Positions 43,742 through 53,325 of a stretch of 64,000 bases of DNA are shown one piece after another. Each line of letters starts with the position of its first letter. Positions within the stretch are counted from its first letter, which is position 1. Position numbers and translations under genes: made by a program. The notes below the pieces were generated by a model. That model had not been told where the DNA came from. It saw nothing but the letters and a program-made list of their open reading frames with translations, and searched no databases. The stretch spans positions 578,289 through 642,288 of the forward strand of contig NZ_LMQS01000002.1 of assembly GCF_001424665.1 (NCBI RefSeq), in the 5' to 3' direction. This DNA comes from Methylophilus sp. Leaf416. GTDB taxonomy: Bacteria; Pseudomonadota; Gammaproteobacteria; Burkholderiales; Methylophilaceae.

Positions 43742-45862
43742 TTACTCAGCAGCTGGTGTTTCTTCTCTTGCAGGCGGGTCGATCAAGGCTTTGATGCTTA
43801 AGCGCACTTTACCTTTGTCATCTAACTCAACCACTTTAACTTTCACGATGTCGCCTTCTTTGAGGTAATCACCTACTGCTTTCACACGCTCGTGTGCAAT
43901 TTGTGAAATATGTACCAGGCCATCTTTACCTGGCAACAATGTCACCACAGCACCGAAATCAAGGATCTTGACCACTGGGCCCTCGTAAACCTGGCCAATT
44001 TCGACTTCAGCGGTAATCGCAGCAATACGACGTTGCGCTTCAGCACCTTCTTCTGCACTGGTGCAGGCGATTTTCACGGTACCATCTTCTTCGATATCGA
44101 TGCTGGTGTTGGTTTCTTTAGTCAGCGCCTGGATCACGGAACCGCCTTTACCAATCACGTCACGGATTTTGTCCGGATTGATTTTCATGGAGATGATACG
44201 TGGCGCAAATTGTGACATTTCGGTGTTTACACCAGACACAGCCTCTTTCATCAGGCCCAGGATATGCGCGCGGCCTTCTTTGGCCTGTGCCAGGGCTACT
44301 TGCATGATCTGTGCTGTGATGCCGGTGATTTTGATGTCCATTTGCAGTGCAGTAATCCCTTTATCGGTACCTGCTACTTTAAAGTCCATATCACCCAGGT
44401 GATCCTCGTCACCCAGAATGTCAGTCAGCACCGCGACGCGGTTGCCTTCTTTAATCAGGCCCATCGCCACACCGGCAACATGCGCAGTCAGTGGCACGCC
44501 AGCGTCCAGCATGGACAAGCAACCGCCACAGACAGAAGCCATAGAGCTGGATCCATTAGATTCAGTGATCTCAGAAACGACACGGATGGTGTAATCAAAA
44601 TCACCTTTGGCTGGTAATACTGCTTTCAATGCGCGCTTAGCCAGGTTGCCATGGCCGATTTCGCGGCGTTTTGGCGTACCTACACGGCCAGTTTCACCAG
44701 TGGCGAACGGAGGCATGTTGTAGTGCAGCATGAAGCTGTCGTAGTACTCGCCACCCAAGGCATCAATGGTTTGCTCATCTTTACCGGTACCCAAAGTAGT
44801 TGCTACCAGCGCTTGTGTTTCACCACGGGTAAACAGGGCAGAACCGTGCGTGCGTGGCAATACACCGGAGCGGATCACGATAGGACGCACGGTGCGGGTG
44901 TCACGGCCATCAATACGTGGCTCGCCATTCAGGATCTGGCTACGTACGGTTTTCGCTTCCAGCTTGAAGAATTCGTCTTTAATCTTGTTGGCTTCGAGTG
45001 TAGAAGTTTCTTCGGTGATTAAAGTGCTCATCACGCGGGATTTCACTTCATCCAGCTTGGCAGAACGCTCGCCTTTGGATTTGATTTTGAATGCCGCATT
45101 GATGTCATCAGAAGCAATTGACGAGATTTTTTCGATCAATGCAGTGTCTGGTTCTGGTACTGTCCAGTCCCAGGCATCTTTACCAGCTTCGTTAGCCAGT
45201 TCGTTAATGATTTTAATCACAGATTGCATTTGCTCGTGACCGTAAACAACGGCGCCTAGCATGACATCTTCCGGCAACTCTTTAGCTTCGGATTCAACCA
45301 TCATTACAGCGGTTTCAGTCGCAGCCACTACCAGGTCCAGTGCTGACTCGGTCAGTTGTGAAGCGGTTGGGTTTAAAACGTATTCGCCGTTAATGTAACC
45401 CACGCGAGCAGCACCCATAGGGCCGTAGAATGGGATACCGGACAATGCGATCGCAGCTGAAGCACCAATCATGGCTGGAATGTCAGCATCGATTTCAGGA
45501 TCGTAAGACAATACGGTGGCTACGATTTGCACTTCATTGTAGAAGGCGTCAGGGAATAAAGGACGCATAGGGCGGTCGATCAGACGCGCGGTCAATGTTT
45601 CTTTTTCAGAAGGGCGGCCTTCGCGTTTGAAGTATCCACCCGGGATGCGGCCTGCTGCATAGGTTTTTTCCTGGTAATCCACAGTCAGAGGAAAAAAGTC
45701 CTGGCCCTCTTTGACTGTTGTTTTCGCAGTAGCTGCAACCAGTACCACAGTATCTCCGTAGCTCACCATCACGGCGCCATCCGCCTGGCGTGCCACTTCA
45801 CCTGTCTCAATTGTCAGGGTGTGCGCACCAAACTGGATGCTTTTTTTAGTAATTTCAAACAT
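43742..45862 (-). CDS. pnp: Polyribonucleotide nucleotidyltransferase
   Basis: 706 aa from the ATG at 45862 (GGAAAACT upstream; an earlier in-frame ATG at 45892 lies in a leader hairpin region). Phosphorolytic 3'-5' exoribonuclease of the RNA degradosome. Two RNase PH domains ([38 protein letters not shown]), then KH ([20 protein letters not shown]) and S1 ([19 protein letters not shown]) RNA-binding domains. The usual order after rpsO, with a terminator and a structured leader between them. Confidence 0.97.
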   Translation of the reverse strand: MFEITKKSIQFGAHTLTIETGEVARQADGAVMVSYGDTVVLVAATAKTTVKEGQDFFPLTVDYQEKTYAAGRIPGGYFKREGRPSEKETLTARLIDRPMRPLFPDAFYNEVQIVATVLSYDPEIDADIPAMIGASAAIALSGIPFYGPMGAARVGYINGEYVLNPTASQLTESALDLVVAATETAVMMVESEAKELPEDVMLGAVVYGHEQMQSVIKIINELANEAGKDAWDWTVPEPDTALIEKISSIASDDINAAFKIKSKGERSAKLDEVKSRVMSTLITEETSTLEANKIKDEFFKLEAKTVRSQILNGEPRIDGRDTRTVRPIVIRSGVLPRTHGSALFTRGETQALVATTLGTGKDEQTIDALGGEYYDSFMLHYNMPPFATGETGRVGTPKRREIGHGNLAKRALKAVLPAKGDFDYTIRVVSEITESNGSSSMASVCGGCLSMLDAGVPLTAHVAGVAMGLIKEGNRVAVLTDILGDEDHLGDMDFKVAGTDKGITALQMDIKITGITAQIMQVALAQAKEGRAHILGLMKEAVSGVNTEMSQFAPRIISMKINPDKIRDVIGKGGSVIQALTKETNTSIDIEEDGTVKIACTSAEEGAEAQRRIAAITAEVEIGQVYEGPVVKILDFGAVVTLLPGKDGLVHISQIAHERVKAVGDYLKEGDIVKVKVVELDDKGKVRLSIKALIDPPAREETPAAE

Positions 45863-45881
45863 TAGTTTTCCTTTTCTACCA

Positions 45882-46012
45882 TGGCTATTCACTACCTAAT
45901 AGCCAATCTCAACAATAGAAACTTGGAATAAGCATTTATTCCGCGTTTCGCGATATGCGGTGACTTCTGTCAGTGCGCTTTTGTTTTAATGAACAAAACA
46001 TACCCACAGAAG
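45882..46012 (-). promoter_or_regulatory. Structured leader of pnp with three hairpins
   Basis: Three inverted repeats lie before the pnp start: TGGCTATT-N8-AATAGCCA (45882-45905), GGAATAA-GCAT-TTATTCC (45925-45942), and a longer stem CTTCTGT...ACAGAAG (45964-46012) that encloses TTTTGTT-N6-AACAAAA (45979-45998). In E. coli, pnp is autoregulated through RNase III cleavage of a leader stem; a similar role is inferred. Confidence 0.55.
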
Positions 46013-46071
46013 CCACCCCAGTGGTGATTTTTATCCCTGATTATTTCGAACATTCCAGGGATTTTAAAAAC

Positions 46072-46108
46072 AAAAAAGCCGAGGCAAGCACCATGCCATC
46101 GGCTTTTA
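46072..46108 (-). terminator. Terminator after rpsO
   Basis: AAAAGCCGA ... TCGGCTTTTTT on the minus strand, with an internal loop, then a T run (as A on the plus strand). Confidence 0.75.
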
Positions 46109-46150
46109 TTTCGTTAAAAGTGAGCTGTAATTTTCGTCACTTTAACCAAA

Positions 46151-46420
46151 TTATTTACGCAGGTTCAGACGCTCAATCAATGTCTGATAACGACTAACGT
46201 CTTTACCTTTCAGGTAATCTAACAGGCTACGACGTTGGCTAACCATTGCCAACAGACCACGACGTGAGTGGTTGTCTTTTTTGTTAGCTTTGAAATGCTC
46301 AGTCAGGTATGTAATACGGTTAGTCAACAAAGCAACTTGTACTTCTGGGCTAGCCGTGTCGCCTGGACTGCGTTGGAATTCTTTAATAATCTTTGCGGAT
46401 TGTTCTGCGGTAACAGCCAT
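46151..46420 (-). CDS. rpsO: 30S ribosomal protein S15
   Basis: 89 aa from the ATG at 46420, the exact family length. Family marks: [40 protein letters not shown] and [20 protein letters not shown]. An upstream in-frame ATG at 46444 is ignored, since S15 starts at MAVT-like sequence. Located upstream of pnp, as in most Proteobacteria. Confidence 0.97.
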   Translation of the reverse strand: MAVTAEQSAKIIKEFQRSPGDTASPEVQVALLTNRITYLTEHFKANKKDNHSRRGLLAMVSQRRSLLDYLKGKDVSRYQTLIERLNLRK

Positions 46421-46597
46421 CTTTATTTTCCTAATTAGCGTCAATATCGCTGCAGCCAGACAACCTATTTGCCTACCGCGTCGACATTCAATTTACTCGA
46501 ACCGAGCATTATAGAGACAAAGACTCACCTTGCAAAGAAATTTGTTTAAGTAAGTTTCTGTTTTTGCTAATTTTTTAGGCGTTTGGTACTGATGTTA

Positions 46598-47491
46598 CTA
46601 AGCAAAATCTTTATAAAACGCTGCGCTTTCAGGCACTGCGCCACGGATACCACAAATAGCGGCGGCAAATTTGGCCGCATCCGCAAGCATGGTTTGCCTA
46701 GGCATATCGGCTAGCAGGCCACGTATCACAATGGCGGTGTAAGCATCTCCTGCACCCACGCTATCGACGAATGCTGTTTTTAATGGCACTGGCGCCTCAC
46801 GGAAACTGCTACCATTTTCATCCAGCCAAAAACTGCCCTGCTCGCCACAAGTGACAAACATTTCACTTAGCTTAAATGTATCCAGCAACTGCCTGGCTTG
46901 CGAATCCAGGTCTGGCGCTTGCGGTAAACCTAGCAATCTGGATACTTCTGGCAATTCTTCATGATTAATCTTCAGCACATCCGCCGCCTGCAAGGCTAAC
47001 GCCACATTGGTTTTGTCGTACCAGGGCTCACGCAGATTAATATCGCAAAACACCATGGCGCTATCACAGAGCTTTAACCATTGTTCCGCCACGCCCTGCA
47101 TAGGCGCGTGCCTGAGTGCCAGGGTGCCAAAATAAATCAGCTGGGGTGTGTATTGCTGGGTTAATGCCTCTACCGGCAGCCAATCCAGAGCATCATAAGC
47201 CTGATTATCCAGGATTTCGAAGCGATGCCCGTGTTGCTCAAAATGTACGTGCACCTGCCCGGTTGGCAATGCGGCATGCTGCTGTACGCCTTTGGTAGAC
47301 AAGCCCTTACGGTGCATTTCATCTAATATACGTTGACCCAGAGCATCCTTACCTACTGCGGTTAAGAGATGCACATCCAGCCCGAAGGCATGACAGTGCC
47401 GTGCTACATTGTAAGGCGCGCCGCCGATAATGGTTTGCTCGGGAAAAACATCTCCCAATACTTCACCTAGAATCATGACTGAATTTGACAT
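46598..47491 (-). CDS. PfkB-family carbohydrate kinase
   Basis: 297 aa, ribokinase fold. Substrate-binding N-terminus with IIGGAPYNVARHCHAFGLDV and the C-terminal phosphate/ATP signature with catalytic Asp (FVDSVGAGDAYTAIVIRGL). It resembles fructokinases; the sugar cannot be named from sequence alone. Single gene, 331 bp from tRNA-Phe. Confidence 0.88.
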   Translation of the reverse strand: MSNSVMILGEVLGDVFPEQTIIGGAPYNVARHCHAFGLDVHLLTAVGKDALGQRILDEMHRKGLSTKGVQQHAALPTGQVHVHFEQHGHRFEILDNQAYDALDWLPVEALTQQYTPQLIYFGTLALRHAPMQGVAEQWLKLCDSAMVFCDINLREPWYDKTNVALALQAADVLKINHEELPEVSRLLGLPQAPDLDSQARQLLDTFKLSEMFVTCGEQGSFWLDENGSSFREAPVPLKTAFVDSVGAGDAYTAIVIRGLLADMPRQTMLADAAKFAAAICGIRGAVPESAAFYKDFA

Positions 47492-47779
47492 ACATTTATC
47501 CTGTTTTTATTTGACCAACTTATGAATGCTGAGATGAAGCAACCTTAAAATACCTCAAAAGCACTCTGTTAAAAGGTGTGACCGCAATCACAATCCATTG
47601 TTGCACTGAATAATTCATCACTGATGATTAAGATGGAAGAAGCTGAGACCAGGATGATTTCAATAGATTGCATACTTCTAAACAAACCCTGCTATCGCTT
47701 TAAAACCGGGCACAGCAAAAGCATGACAGGCATGTCAGTAATTTTTTTATCTTTTGTGTGCATACGCGAATAACTTTGC
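47492..47779. other. Gap upstream of the tRNA-Phe gene
   Basis: About 290 bp without a gene between the divergent PfkB start and the tRNA promoter. AT-rich; presumably holds the kinase gene's promoter. No repeats or small genes seen. Confidence 0.5.
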
Positions 47780-47785
47780 TATAAT
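47757..47785 (+). promoter_or_regulatory. Promoter of tRNA-Phe
   Basis: A perfect -10 box TATAAT (47780-47785) with a weak -35 (TGTGCA, 47757-47762, 17-bp spacer). A small leader hairpin CAATTC-N10-GAATTG (47796-47817) precedes the tRNA. Confidence 0.65.
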
Positions 47786-47822
47786 GCGCCTCTTGCAATT
47801 CGGGGCGACCTGAATTGTTGTT

Positions 47823-47898
47823 GGCCAGATAGCTCAGTCGGTAGAGCAGAGGATTGAAAATCCTCGTGTCGGCAGTTCGATTCTGCCTCTGGCCACCA
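47823..47898 (+). tRNA. tRNA-Phe (GAA)
   Basis: 76 nt with an encoded CCA end. The acceptor stem GGCCAGA pairs with TCTGGCC, the D-arm is GCTCAGTCGGTAGAGC, the anticodon stem-loop GAGGATTGAAAATCCTC gives anticodon GAA, and the T-arm has GTTCGATTC. No attachment-site remnant is seen downstream. Confidence 0.96.
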
Positions 47899-47939
47899 CT
47901 TCTTCCATGCCTCTCGGCATATTACTCCTGGGTTTGTTG

Positions 47940-48257
47940 ATGTCATTAAAACACTTAACACCGGATGATTTACACCCCTTATTAAATGACCCTTCGGTAT
48001 TGCTGATTGATATCCGCAATGATCACGAGCTGGTCTCCGGCATATTACATGGTGCGCTACATGTACCTTTGGGCAATCTAACCACCGCGTTTAGTCAACT
48101 GCCGCAAGATAAAAAACTGGTGTTTTATTGCCGCAGTGGCGTACGCTCCATATCTGCAGGTGAATTCGCACTTGCGCAAGGCTGTGCTGACGTTTCTCAC
48201 CTCGCGGGTGGCATATTGGCATGGGCAGGCGCCGGCTTGCCGATTGAACCTGCGTAG
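47940..48257 (+). CDS. Rhodanese-like sulfurtransferase
   Basis: 105 aa from the ATG at 47940; an earlier ATG (47907) only 9 bp after the tRNA would add a hydrophobic but poorly supported lead. Single rhodanese domain with catalytic Cys64 in the loop VFYCRSGVRS. It precedes the TusA gene by 26 bp, and the two probably form a sulfur-relay pair for tRNA thiolation or cofactor synthesis. Confidence 0.88.
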   Translation: MSLKHLTPDDLHPLLNDPSVLLIDIRNDHELVSGILHGALHVPLGNLTTAFSQLPQDKKLVFYCRSGVRSISAGEFALAQGCADVSHLAGGILAWAGAGLPIEPA

Positions 48258-48283
48258 TTAAATATTCATTCCAGGACATTCAA

Positions 48284-48517
48284 ATGGTAAGCGATAAAGA
48301 AGTAGATGCACGTAACTTGAATTGCCCTTTGCCTATTTTGCGCTGTAAAAAGGCCTTGAATGATTTAGCCCCGGCGCAAGTACTGAAGATCATGGCGACT
48401 GACCCTGGTTCAAAAAAAGATTTCGATGCGTTTTGCCGCCAGACCGGCCACACCTTACTTGAATTGCAAGAGAGTGATGGCATTTTTACTTTCTGGATTA
48501 AAAAACGCACTGCATAA
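48284..48517 (+). CDS. tusA: TusA-family sulfurtransferase
   Basis: 77 aa, with the family motif CPxP (RNLNCPLPILRCKKAL) and catalytic Cys14. Carries persulfide sulfur, for example to tRNA 2-thiouridine enzymes. It follows the rhodanese gene, supporting a shared relay. Confidence 0.92.
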   Translation: MVSDKEVDARNLNCPLPILRCKKALNDLAPAQVLKIMATDPGSKKDFDAFCRQTGHTLLELQESDGIFTFWIKKRTA

Positions 48518-48549
48518 CTACTGTCAGCATCAATAAAAAATCAATGAAT

Positions 48550-48578
48550 AAAAAAGCCCGCAAAATGCGGGCTTTTTT
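48550..48578. terminator. Bidirectional terminator between tusA and the propeller gene
   Basis: AAAAAAGCCCGCA / TGCGGGCTTTTTT with A/T tracts on both sides. Confidence 0.92.
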
Positions 48579-48595
48579 CTTTCCGGAGTTAGCGA

Positions 48596-49714
48596 TTACT
48601 TCGCGTTTTCCAGGCTACCCATGGCTTTCGGATAGGTCACTACGCCCCAAGGCATATTTTTAACAGCGATCTGCTTGGTGACTTCAAGTTTTTCTGCATC
48701 AATCACCAGCACTGCATCAGATTTACCGCACGCCAACAGAATGTCTTTGTTATTTGGCGTAAAGCTGAAATGCCAGCAACGGTTACCGGTAGGTACTTCT
48801 TTGATTTTCTCAAAAGTTTTGGCATCAAACACTTGCAGCAATTTAGCTTTGTTTGTCGCAACAAAAATTCGCTCGCCTTTTGCATCATAGGCAATCCCAT
48901 ACGGCGTTTCGGCAGTGTCTACTGTGCGTACCACGTTAAACTCTTTATCCAGCACCAGGAATTTATTACCGAACTCCAGCGTTGCCAGGTAGGTATTTCC
49001 GTCTGGCGAAACCTTGATGCCGCGAGGGCGATCACCATGGCTATGCGTCTGCACGGTTTTGATCAATTCGCCGGTTTCGATGTTGTGTACGGTGACAGTA
49101 TTGTCAGCCTCGTTGGTGATGACCAGTTGCTTGCCATCGGCTGAAAATTCAATCCCTTCAGTTTCTGGTCCGCCAGTGATTTCGCGTACTTTTTCACCTT
49201 TGGTTAAATCAACCACAGCGATTTTTGCCGGGATTTTTTCTTCGTCATCATCGTCATCGTCTTCTTCACCCGCTTTTGGTGGAGGCCCGCCTTTAGCGCT
49301 AGGTTCTGAAGACACGAAAGCATAGTTTCCACTCACGCGTACGAACTCAGGATTCTTGCCCACATTGATTTGCTGCAACACTTCACCGGTCGCAGTATCA
49401 ATTACAGAAATGCTTTCGTTATCTTTAGTGGCGACAATCAGTTTCTTGCCGTCGTCAGTCACCGCCAAACCACGCGGACCTTCAGCTTTGACGTCCAACT
49501 GTTTGGACACTTGCATGGTCACCAGGTCAATCACGTCTACACCAGCATCTTGCGTAGATACATAAGCTACCGGGCCGGCGCTCAGATTATCAGAGGCCGG
49601 CGCTGCAGGTTCAGCAGCAGGCTCTTCCGGTTTGTTACAGGCAGCCACAGTGGCGACCAATGCCAGCAACAGCAAACTGGTACGCGCGCGACGCACTAAA
49701 GGTGAATTCAACAT
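48596..49714 (-). CDS. YncE-like beta-propeller lipoprotein
   Basis: 372 aa from the ATG at 49714. Lipoprotein signal: basic start, hydrophobic run, lipobox VAAC with Cys as +1. The rest is a seven-bladed propeller of the YncE/PQQ-associated type, with repeated units (VIDLVTMQVSKQLDVKAEGP, VIDTATGEVLQQINVGKNPE). One loop near residue 140 has an unusual acidic run (KAGEEDDDDDDEEKIPAK) after a GGPPP turn. Periplasmic or surface-attached; function not known, but related proteins occur by PQQ enzymes. Confidence 0.85.
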   Translation of the reverse strand: MLNSPLVRRARTSLLLLALVATVAACNKPEEPAAEPAAPASDNLSAGPVAYVSTQDAGVDVIDLVTMQVSKQLDVKAEGPRGLAVTDDGKKLIVATKDNESISVIDTATGEVLQQINVGKNPEFVRVSGNYAFVSSEPSAKGGPPPKAGEEDDDDDDEEKIPAKIAVVDLTKGEKVREITGGPETEGIEFSADGKQLVITNEADNTVTVHNIETGELIKTVQTHSHGDRPRGIKVSPDGNTYLATLEFGNKFLVLDKEFNVVRTVDTAETPYGIAYDAKGERIFVATNKAKLLQVFDAKTFEKIKEVPTGNRCWHFSFTPNNKDILLACGKSDAVLVIDAEKLEVTKQIAVKNMPWGVVTYPKAMGSLENAK

Positions 49715-49866
49715 GCAATCTATCTCCTGATTATTATTTAAGTTTAATGACACCAGCAAAATTCATTCTCAGCTAGCAAGGCACTGCATACCGCCAATTT
49801 CGATCTAACGCCAATATGAAATGGTTGATATAAACCACCACATTGGCTGATAAAGACCAAAAATAT

Positions 49867-51378
49867 TTAGCCCAAGAATAACTGATAAGCAGGATTGTTA
49901 CTTTCATCCCAGTAGGGATAGCCAAGCTGCTTCAGAAATTGCTCGAAAGCCGCTTTGTCTTCCTGTGGCACCTGCATGCCGACCAGCACACGGCCAAAGT
50001 CGGCGCCATGATTGCGGTAGTGAAACAAGCTGATGTTCCAGTTGTGACCCATAGATTCAAGAAAGTTCATCAATGCGCCGGGTTTTTCCGGAAACTCAAA
50101 CCGGTAAACAACTTCGTTGCGCGCCTGTGGCGCATGTCCGCCGACCAGGTGGCGCAGATGCAATTTGGCCATTTCATTGCCAGTCAGGTCCAAAGCTTTC
50201 AGGCCTGCAGCATCCAGCGCGCGGGTAATTTCAGCCGGCTCATTCGGATTTTGCACCGACACACCAACAAAGATATGCGCATTTTTTGCGTCGGAATAAC
50301 GGTAATTGAATTCAGTAATGTTGCGGTTGCCCAGCAAGCGGCAGAAGGATTTAAAAGCACCAGGTGTTTCGGGAATCGTCACTGCAAACACCGCTTCGCG
50401 GTGCTCACCCAACTCGGCCCGCTCGGCAATAAAACGTAGGCGGTCAAAGTTCATATTGGCGCCGGAAGCAACGGCTACCAGGCTTTTGCCTTGCAGTTGA
50501 TGCCGTTCAGCATAGGCTTTCAATCCCGCTACAGCCAGTGCGCCAGCGGGCTCCAAAATACTGCGCGTGTCTTCAAACACGTCTTTGATCGCGGCACAGA
50601 TCTCATCGTTATCGACCACGATCATCTCATCGACATATTGCTGCACCAGTGCAAAGGTATGCTCTCCAACCTGCTTTACAGCGGCGCCATCGGCAAACAA
50701 GCCGACCTGCTCCAGCATGATGCGCTGGCCAGTTTTGAGAGATTCGGTCATGGCTTCGGCATCTTGCGCCTCCACCCCAATGACCTTGATTTCAGGGCGC
50801 AATGCTTTGACATAGGCGGCAATACCCGCCAGCAAACCGCCACCACCCACGCAACAGAAAATCGCCTCGATAGGTTCAGGATGGTCCTTCAAAACTTCCA
50901 TGGCAATCGTGCCTTGCCCGGCAATCACATCCGGGTCATCGTATGGGTGTACAAAAGTCAGACCTTCGCTTTTTTCAACTTCGAGCGCATGCGCATACGC
51001 GTCAGAATAGCTATCGCCAAACAACACTACCTCGGCACCACGCGCCCGTACCGCATTGATCTTGATTGTTGGAGTTGTGGTCGGCATCACAATCACGGCA
51101 CGACAGCCCAGTTTTTGCGCGCTCAGGGCGACGCCTTGTGCATGGTTACCGGCACTCGCGCAAATCACACCGCGAGCGAGCGATTCCTGCGGCAGATTGG
51201 CCATTTTGTTATAGGCGCCGCGCAATTTGAATGAGAATACCGGCTGCATATCCTCACGCTTGAGCAAGACCTGATTTCTAAGTCTTACAGACAGGTTTGG
51301 CATGATATCCAGCGGCGTGTGGCGGGCCACGGCATAGACTTGGGAGTGTTCGATTTTTTCGCGGTAGTCGGTGGTCAT
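49867..51378 (-). CDS. ilvA: Threonine ammonia-lyase, biosynthetic
   Basis: 503-aa PLP enzyme converting threonine to 2-oxobutanoate, the first step to isoleucine. PLP lysine in FSFKLRGAYNKMANL; glycine loop CCVGGGGLLAGIAAYV; two C-terminal ACT-like regulatory domains (VTIPETPGAFKSFCRLLG and FEFPEKPGALMNFLESMG) that bind isoleucine and valine. Usual length. ATG at 51378 is chosen over a TTG at 51381. Confidence 0.96.
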   Translation of the reverse strand: MTTDYREKIEHSQVYAVARHTPLDIMPNLSVRLRNQVLLKREDMQPVFSFKLRGAYNKMANLPQESLARGVICASAGNHAQGVALSAQKLGCRAVIVMPTTTPTIKINAVRARGAEVVLFGDSYSDAYAHALEVEKSEGLTFVHPYDDPDVIAGQGTIAMEVLKDHPEPIEAIFCCVGGGGLLAGIAAYVKALRPEIKVIGVEAQDAEAMTESLKTGQRIMLEQVGLFADGAAVKQVGEHTFALVQQYVDEMIVVDNDEICAAIKDVFEDTRSILEPAGALAVAGLKAYAERHQLQGKSLVAVASGANMNFDRLRFIAERAELGEHREAVFAVTIPETPGAFKSFCRLLGNRNITEFNYRYSDAKNAHIFVGVSVQNPNEPAEITRALDAAGLKALDLTGNEMAKLHLRHLVGGHAPQARNEVVYRFEFPEKPGALMNFLESMGHNWNISLFHYRNHGADFGRVLVGMQVPQEDKAAFEQFLKQLGYPYWDESNNPAYQLFLG

Positions 51379-51467
51379 CAAATGCTTTAAGGTTTTAAAA
51401 CCGCAAGGTTGCAGTGTATGATAGGGAATTGTTTGTATTATAAAGAATTAATCAAGGATTGAAGCAG

Positions 51468-52136
51468 ATGGCATTGGATAAAGCACAACAAGACGCACTT
51501 AAACTCGAAGTAGCAAAAGCAGCAATTACCTATGTAAAAGATGGCATTATCGGCGTGGGTACAGGTTCAACCGCCAACTTTTTTATTGATGAATTAGCCA
51601 AAGTTAAACACAAAATCGAAGGTGCTGTCGCCAGCTCGGAAGCGACGGCCAAACGTTTGCGCGACCATGGCATTGAAGTGTTTGATTTAAACAGTGTCGA
51701 CAGCCTGGATATTTATGTGGATGGCGCGGATGAAATTACCGAGCATTTGCATATGCTTAAAGGTGGTGGCGGTGCGCTGACCCGTGAAAAAATCGTGGCA
51801 GCCGTGGCTAAATCCTTTATATGTATCTGCGATGAAAGCAAATTTGTACCCGTGCTGGGTAAATTCCCGTTGCCAGTTGAAGTGCTGCCTATGGCGCGTA
51901 GCCAGGTAGCGCGTGAATTGGTCAAACTCGGCGGTCAGCCAAAATTGCGTGACTTTACGACCGACAATGGCAACATCATTCTCGATGTGCACGGCCTGAC
52001 AATCAGCGATCCAATCGAACTGGAAAGCAAAATCAATCAAATTGTGGGTGTAGTTACTAATGGTCTGTTCGCGGCACGTCCTGCAAACGTTTTGCTGCTG
52101 GCGACGCCAAATGGTGTTAAAACCCTGACCAAATAA
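51468..52136 (+). CDS. rpiA: Ribose-5-phosphate isomerase A
   Basis: 222 aa from the ATG at 51468 (AAGGA ~10 bp upstream; a TTG at 51459 is less likely). Interconverts ribose-5-P and ribulose-5-P in the pentose phosphate and ribulose monophosphate routes. Family marks: [38 protein letters not shown] and [20 protein letters not shown]. Divergent from ilvA. Confidence 0.96.
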   Translation: MALDKAQQDALKLEVAKAAITYVKDGIIGVGTGSTANFFIDELAKVKHKIEGAVASSEATAKRLRDHGIEVFDLNSVDSLDIYVDGADEITEHLHMLKGGGGALTREKIVAAVAKSFICICDESKFVPVLGKFPLPVEVLPMARSQVARELVKLGGQPKLRDFTTDNGNIILDVHGLTISDPIELESKINQIVGVVTNGLFAARPANVLLLATPNGVKTLTK

Positions 52137-52158
52137 TTGAAACAACCCCCGCCAATCA

Positions 52159-52176
52159 CTATCATAAAGTTGTCAT
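52159..52176 (+). promoter_or_regulatory. PhoB (Pho) box upstream of phoU
   Basis: CTATCATAAAGTTGTCAT agrees with the Pho box consensus CTGTCATAWAWCTGTCAY at 15 of 18 positions. It lies 45 bp before phoU, at a good place to act as the -35 region of a PhoB-activated promoter. Confidence 0.7.
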
Positions 52177-52221
52177 ATTGTACTGATAACCTAGCGGGCA
52201 CAATAATTAGGAAATTACGTC

Positions 52222-52926
52222 ATGCAATTTGAACACACCTCAAAACAATATGATGTTGAACTGGAATCGGTACGCGCCAAGGTTCTGGAAATGGGGGGGT
52301 TGGTCGAACAGCAAATTGTGAATGCGCTGGAATCACTGACGACAGCGGATGTTAATCTGGCCAAAGATGTGATGGCACGTGATGCACGCGTCAATGCACT
52401 GGAAGTGCAAGTCGATGAAGACTGTAGCCATATCATTGCCCGCCGCCAGCCTGCGGCACGTGACTTACGCATGATTATGATGATGGTGAAAACCATTACT
52501 GACCTGGAACGCATAGGTGATGAAGCCACCAAGATTGCCCGTACCGCTCAGCGTATTTATGAGCAGGACCGCATGTACAAACCTCGTTTCAACGAGATTA
52601 AATCCATGGTTGGCCTGGTGCGTGAAATGCTGCGCACTTCACTGGACTCATTCGCGCGCCTGGATGTCAGCCAGACTGTTGAAGTCGCCAAGCAGGACGA
52701 GCAGGTGGATGAGCAGTTCCGTGCAGCCATGCGTCAGCTGATTACCTTTATGCTGGAAGATCCACGCACAATCTCGATGTCACTAGAAGTGCTGTTTGTG
52801 GCAAAAGCGATTGAGCGTATTGGTGACCATGCCAAAAATATCTCTGAATATGTGGTGTATATGGTTAAAGGTAAAGATATCCGCCATACCAGCCTGGAAG
52901 ACATCAAGCGCGAAACCATGTCTTAA
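52222..52926 (+). CDS. phoU: Phosphate signalling regulator PhoU
   Basis: 234 aa, two PhoU repeats of three-helix bundles with the E/DxxxD metal motifs (TITDLERIGDEATKIARTAQ and KAIERIGDHAKNISEYVVYM). It damps PhoR/PhoB signalling when phosphate is plentiful. Here it stands alone, without pstSCAB, behind a Pho box, so it is expected to be induced by phosphate starvation. Confidence 0.95.
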   Translation: MQFEHTSKQYDVELESVRAKVLEMGGLVEQQIVNALESLTTADVNLAKDVMARDARVNALEVQVDEDCSHIIARRQPAARDLRMIMMMVKTITDLERIGDEATKIARTAQRIYEQDRMYKPRFNEIKSMVGLVREMLRTSLDSFARLDVSQTVEVAKQDEQVDEQFRAAMRQLITFMLEDPRTISMSLEVLFVAKAIERIGDHAKNISEYVVYMVKGKDIRHTSLEDIKRETMS

Positions 52927-52940
52927 TTATTAAAACAAAA

Positions 52941-52964
52941 AGCACTCCGAAGAGTGCTTTTTTT
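52941..52964 (+). terminator. Terminator after phoU
   Basis: AGCACTC / GAGTGCT with loop CGAA, then a T run. Also serves the convergent yggX gene, with As on the left. Confidence 0.9.
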
Positions 52965-52976
52965 ATGCCCGGCTAA

Positions 52977-53249
52977 TTAAGCACTGGGTGGAACATAACC
53001 AGTGGCCACATCCGCACCATCCCCAAAGAAATACTTTTCAGTTTGCTCAGCAAGATATTTCCTGGCACTGGCATCGGCCAGGCTCAGGCGGTTCTCGTTG
53101 ACCAGCATGGTTTGCTGTTTCAGCCAACCTGCCCATGCTTCTTTAGACACATGCAGATAAATCTTTTTACCCAGCTCACCAGGATATGGCGGGAAATCCA
53201 TCCCCTCCAGCTCTTTACCCAGTTTCACGCACTGCACCATTCTTGCCAT
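52977..53249 (-). CDS. yggX: YggX-like Fe(II) trafficking protein
   Basis: 90 aa from the ATG at 53249; the longer frame to 53291 adds residues not in the family. It matches the family start-to-end ([38 protein letters not shown]) with its conserved Cys7. Protects Fe-S clusters from oxidative damage. Confidence 0.94.
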   Translation of the reverse strand: MARMVQCVKLGKELEGMDFPPYPGELGKKIYLHVSKEAWAGWLKQQTMLVNENRLSLADASARKYLAEQTEKYFFGDGADVATGYVPPSA

Positions 53250-53325
53250 GTTAACCCTCATTACACTGCTAAAAGCGTTATCATAGCGCATGTTAAAATG
53301 TGATGTAGATTTTTAGAGATAATCC

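Noticed and set aside
47823..47898. tRNA-Phe as an integration site
   Set aside because: No duplicated 3' tRNA end and no integrase nearby; housekeeping sulfur genes follow.
49230..49265. Repeated TCATCG-type microsatellite
   Set aside because: It is inside the propeller gene and simply encodes the Asp/Glu run; reported as a protein feature instead.
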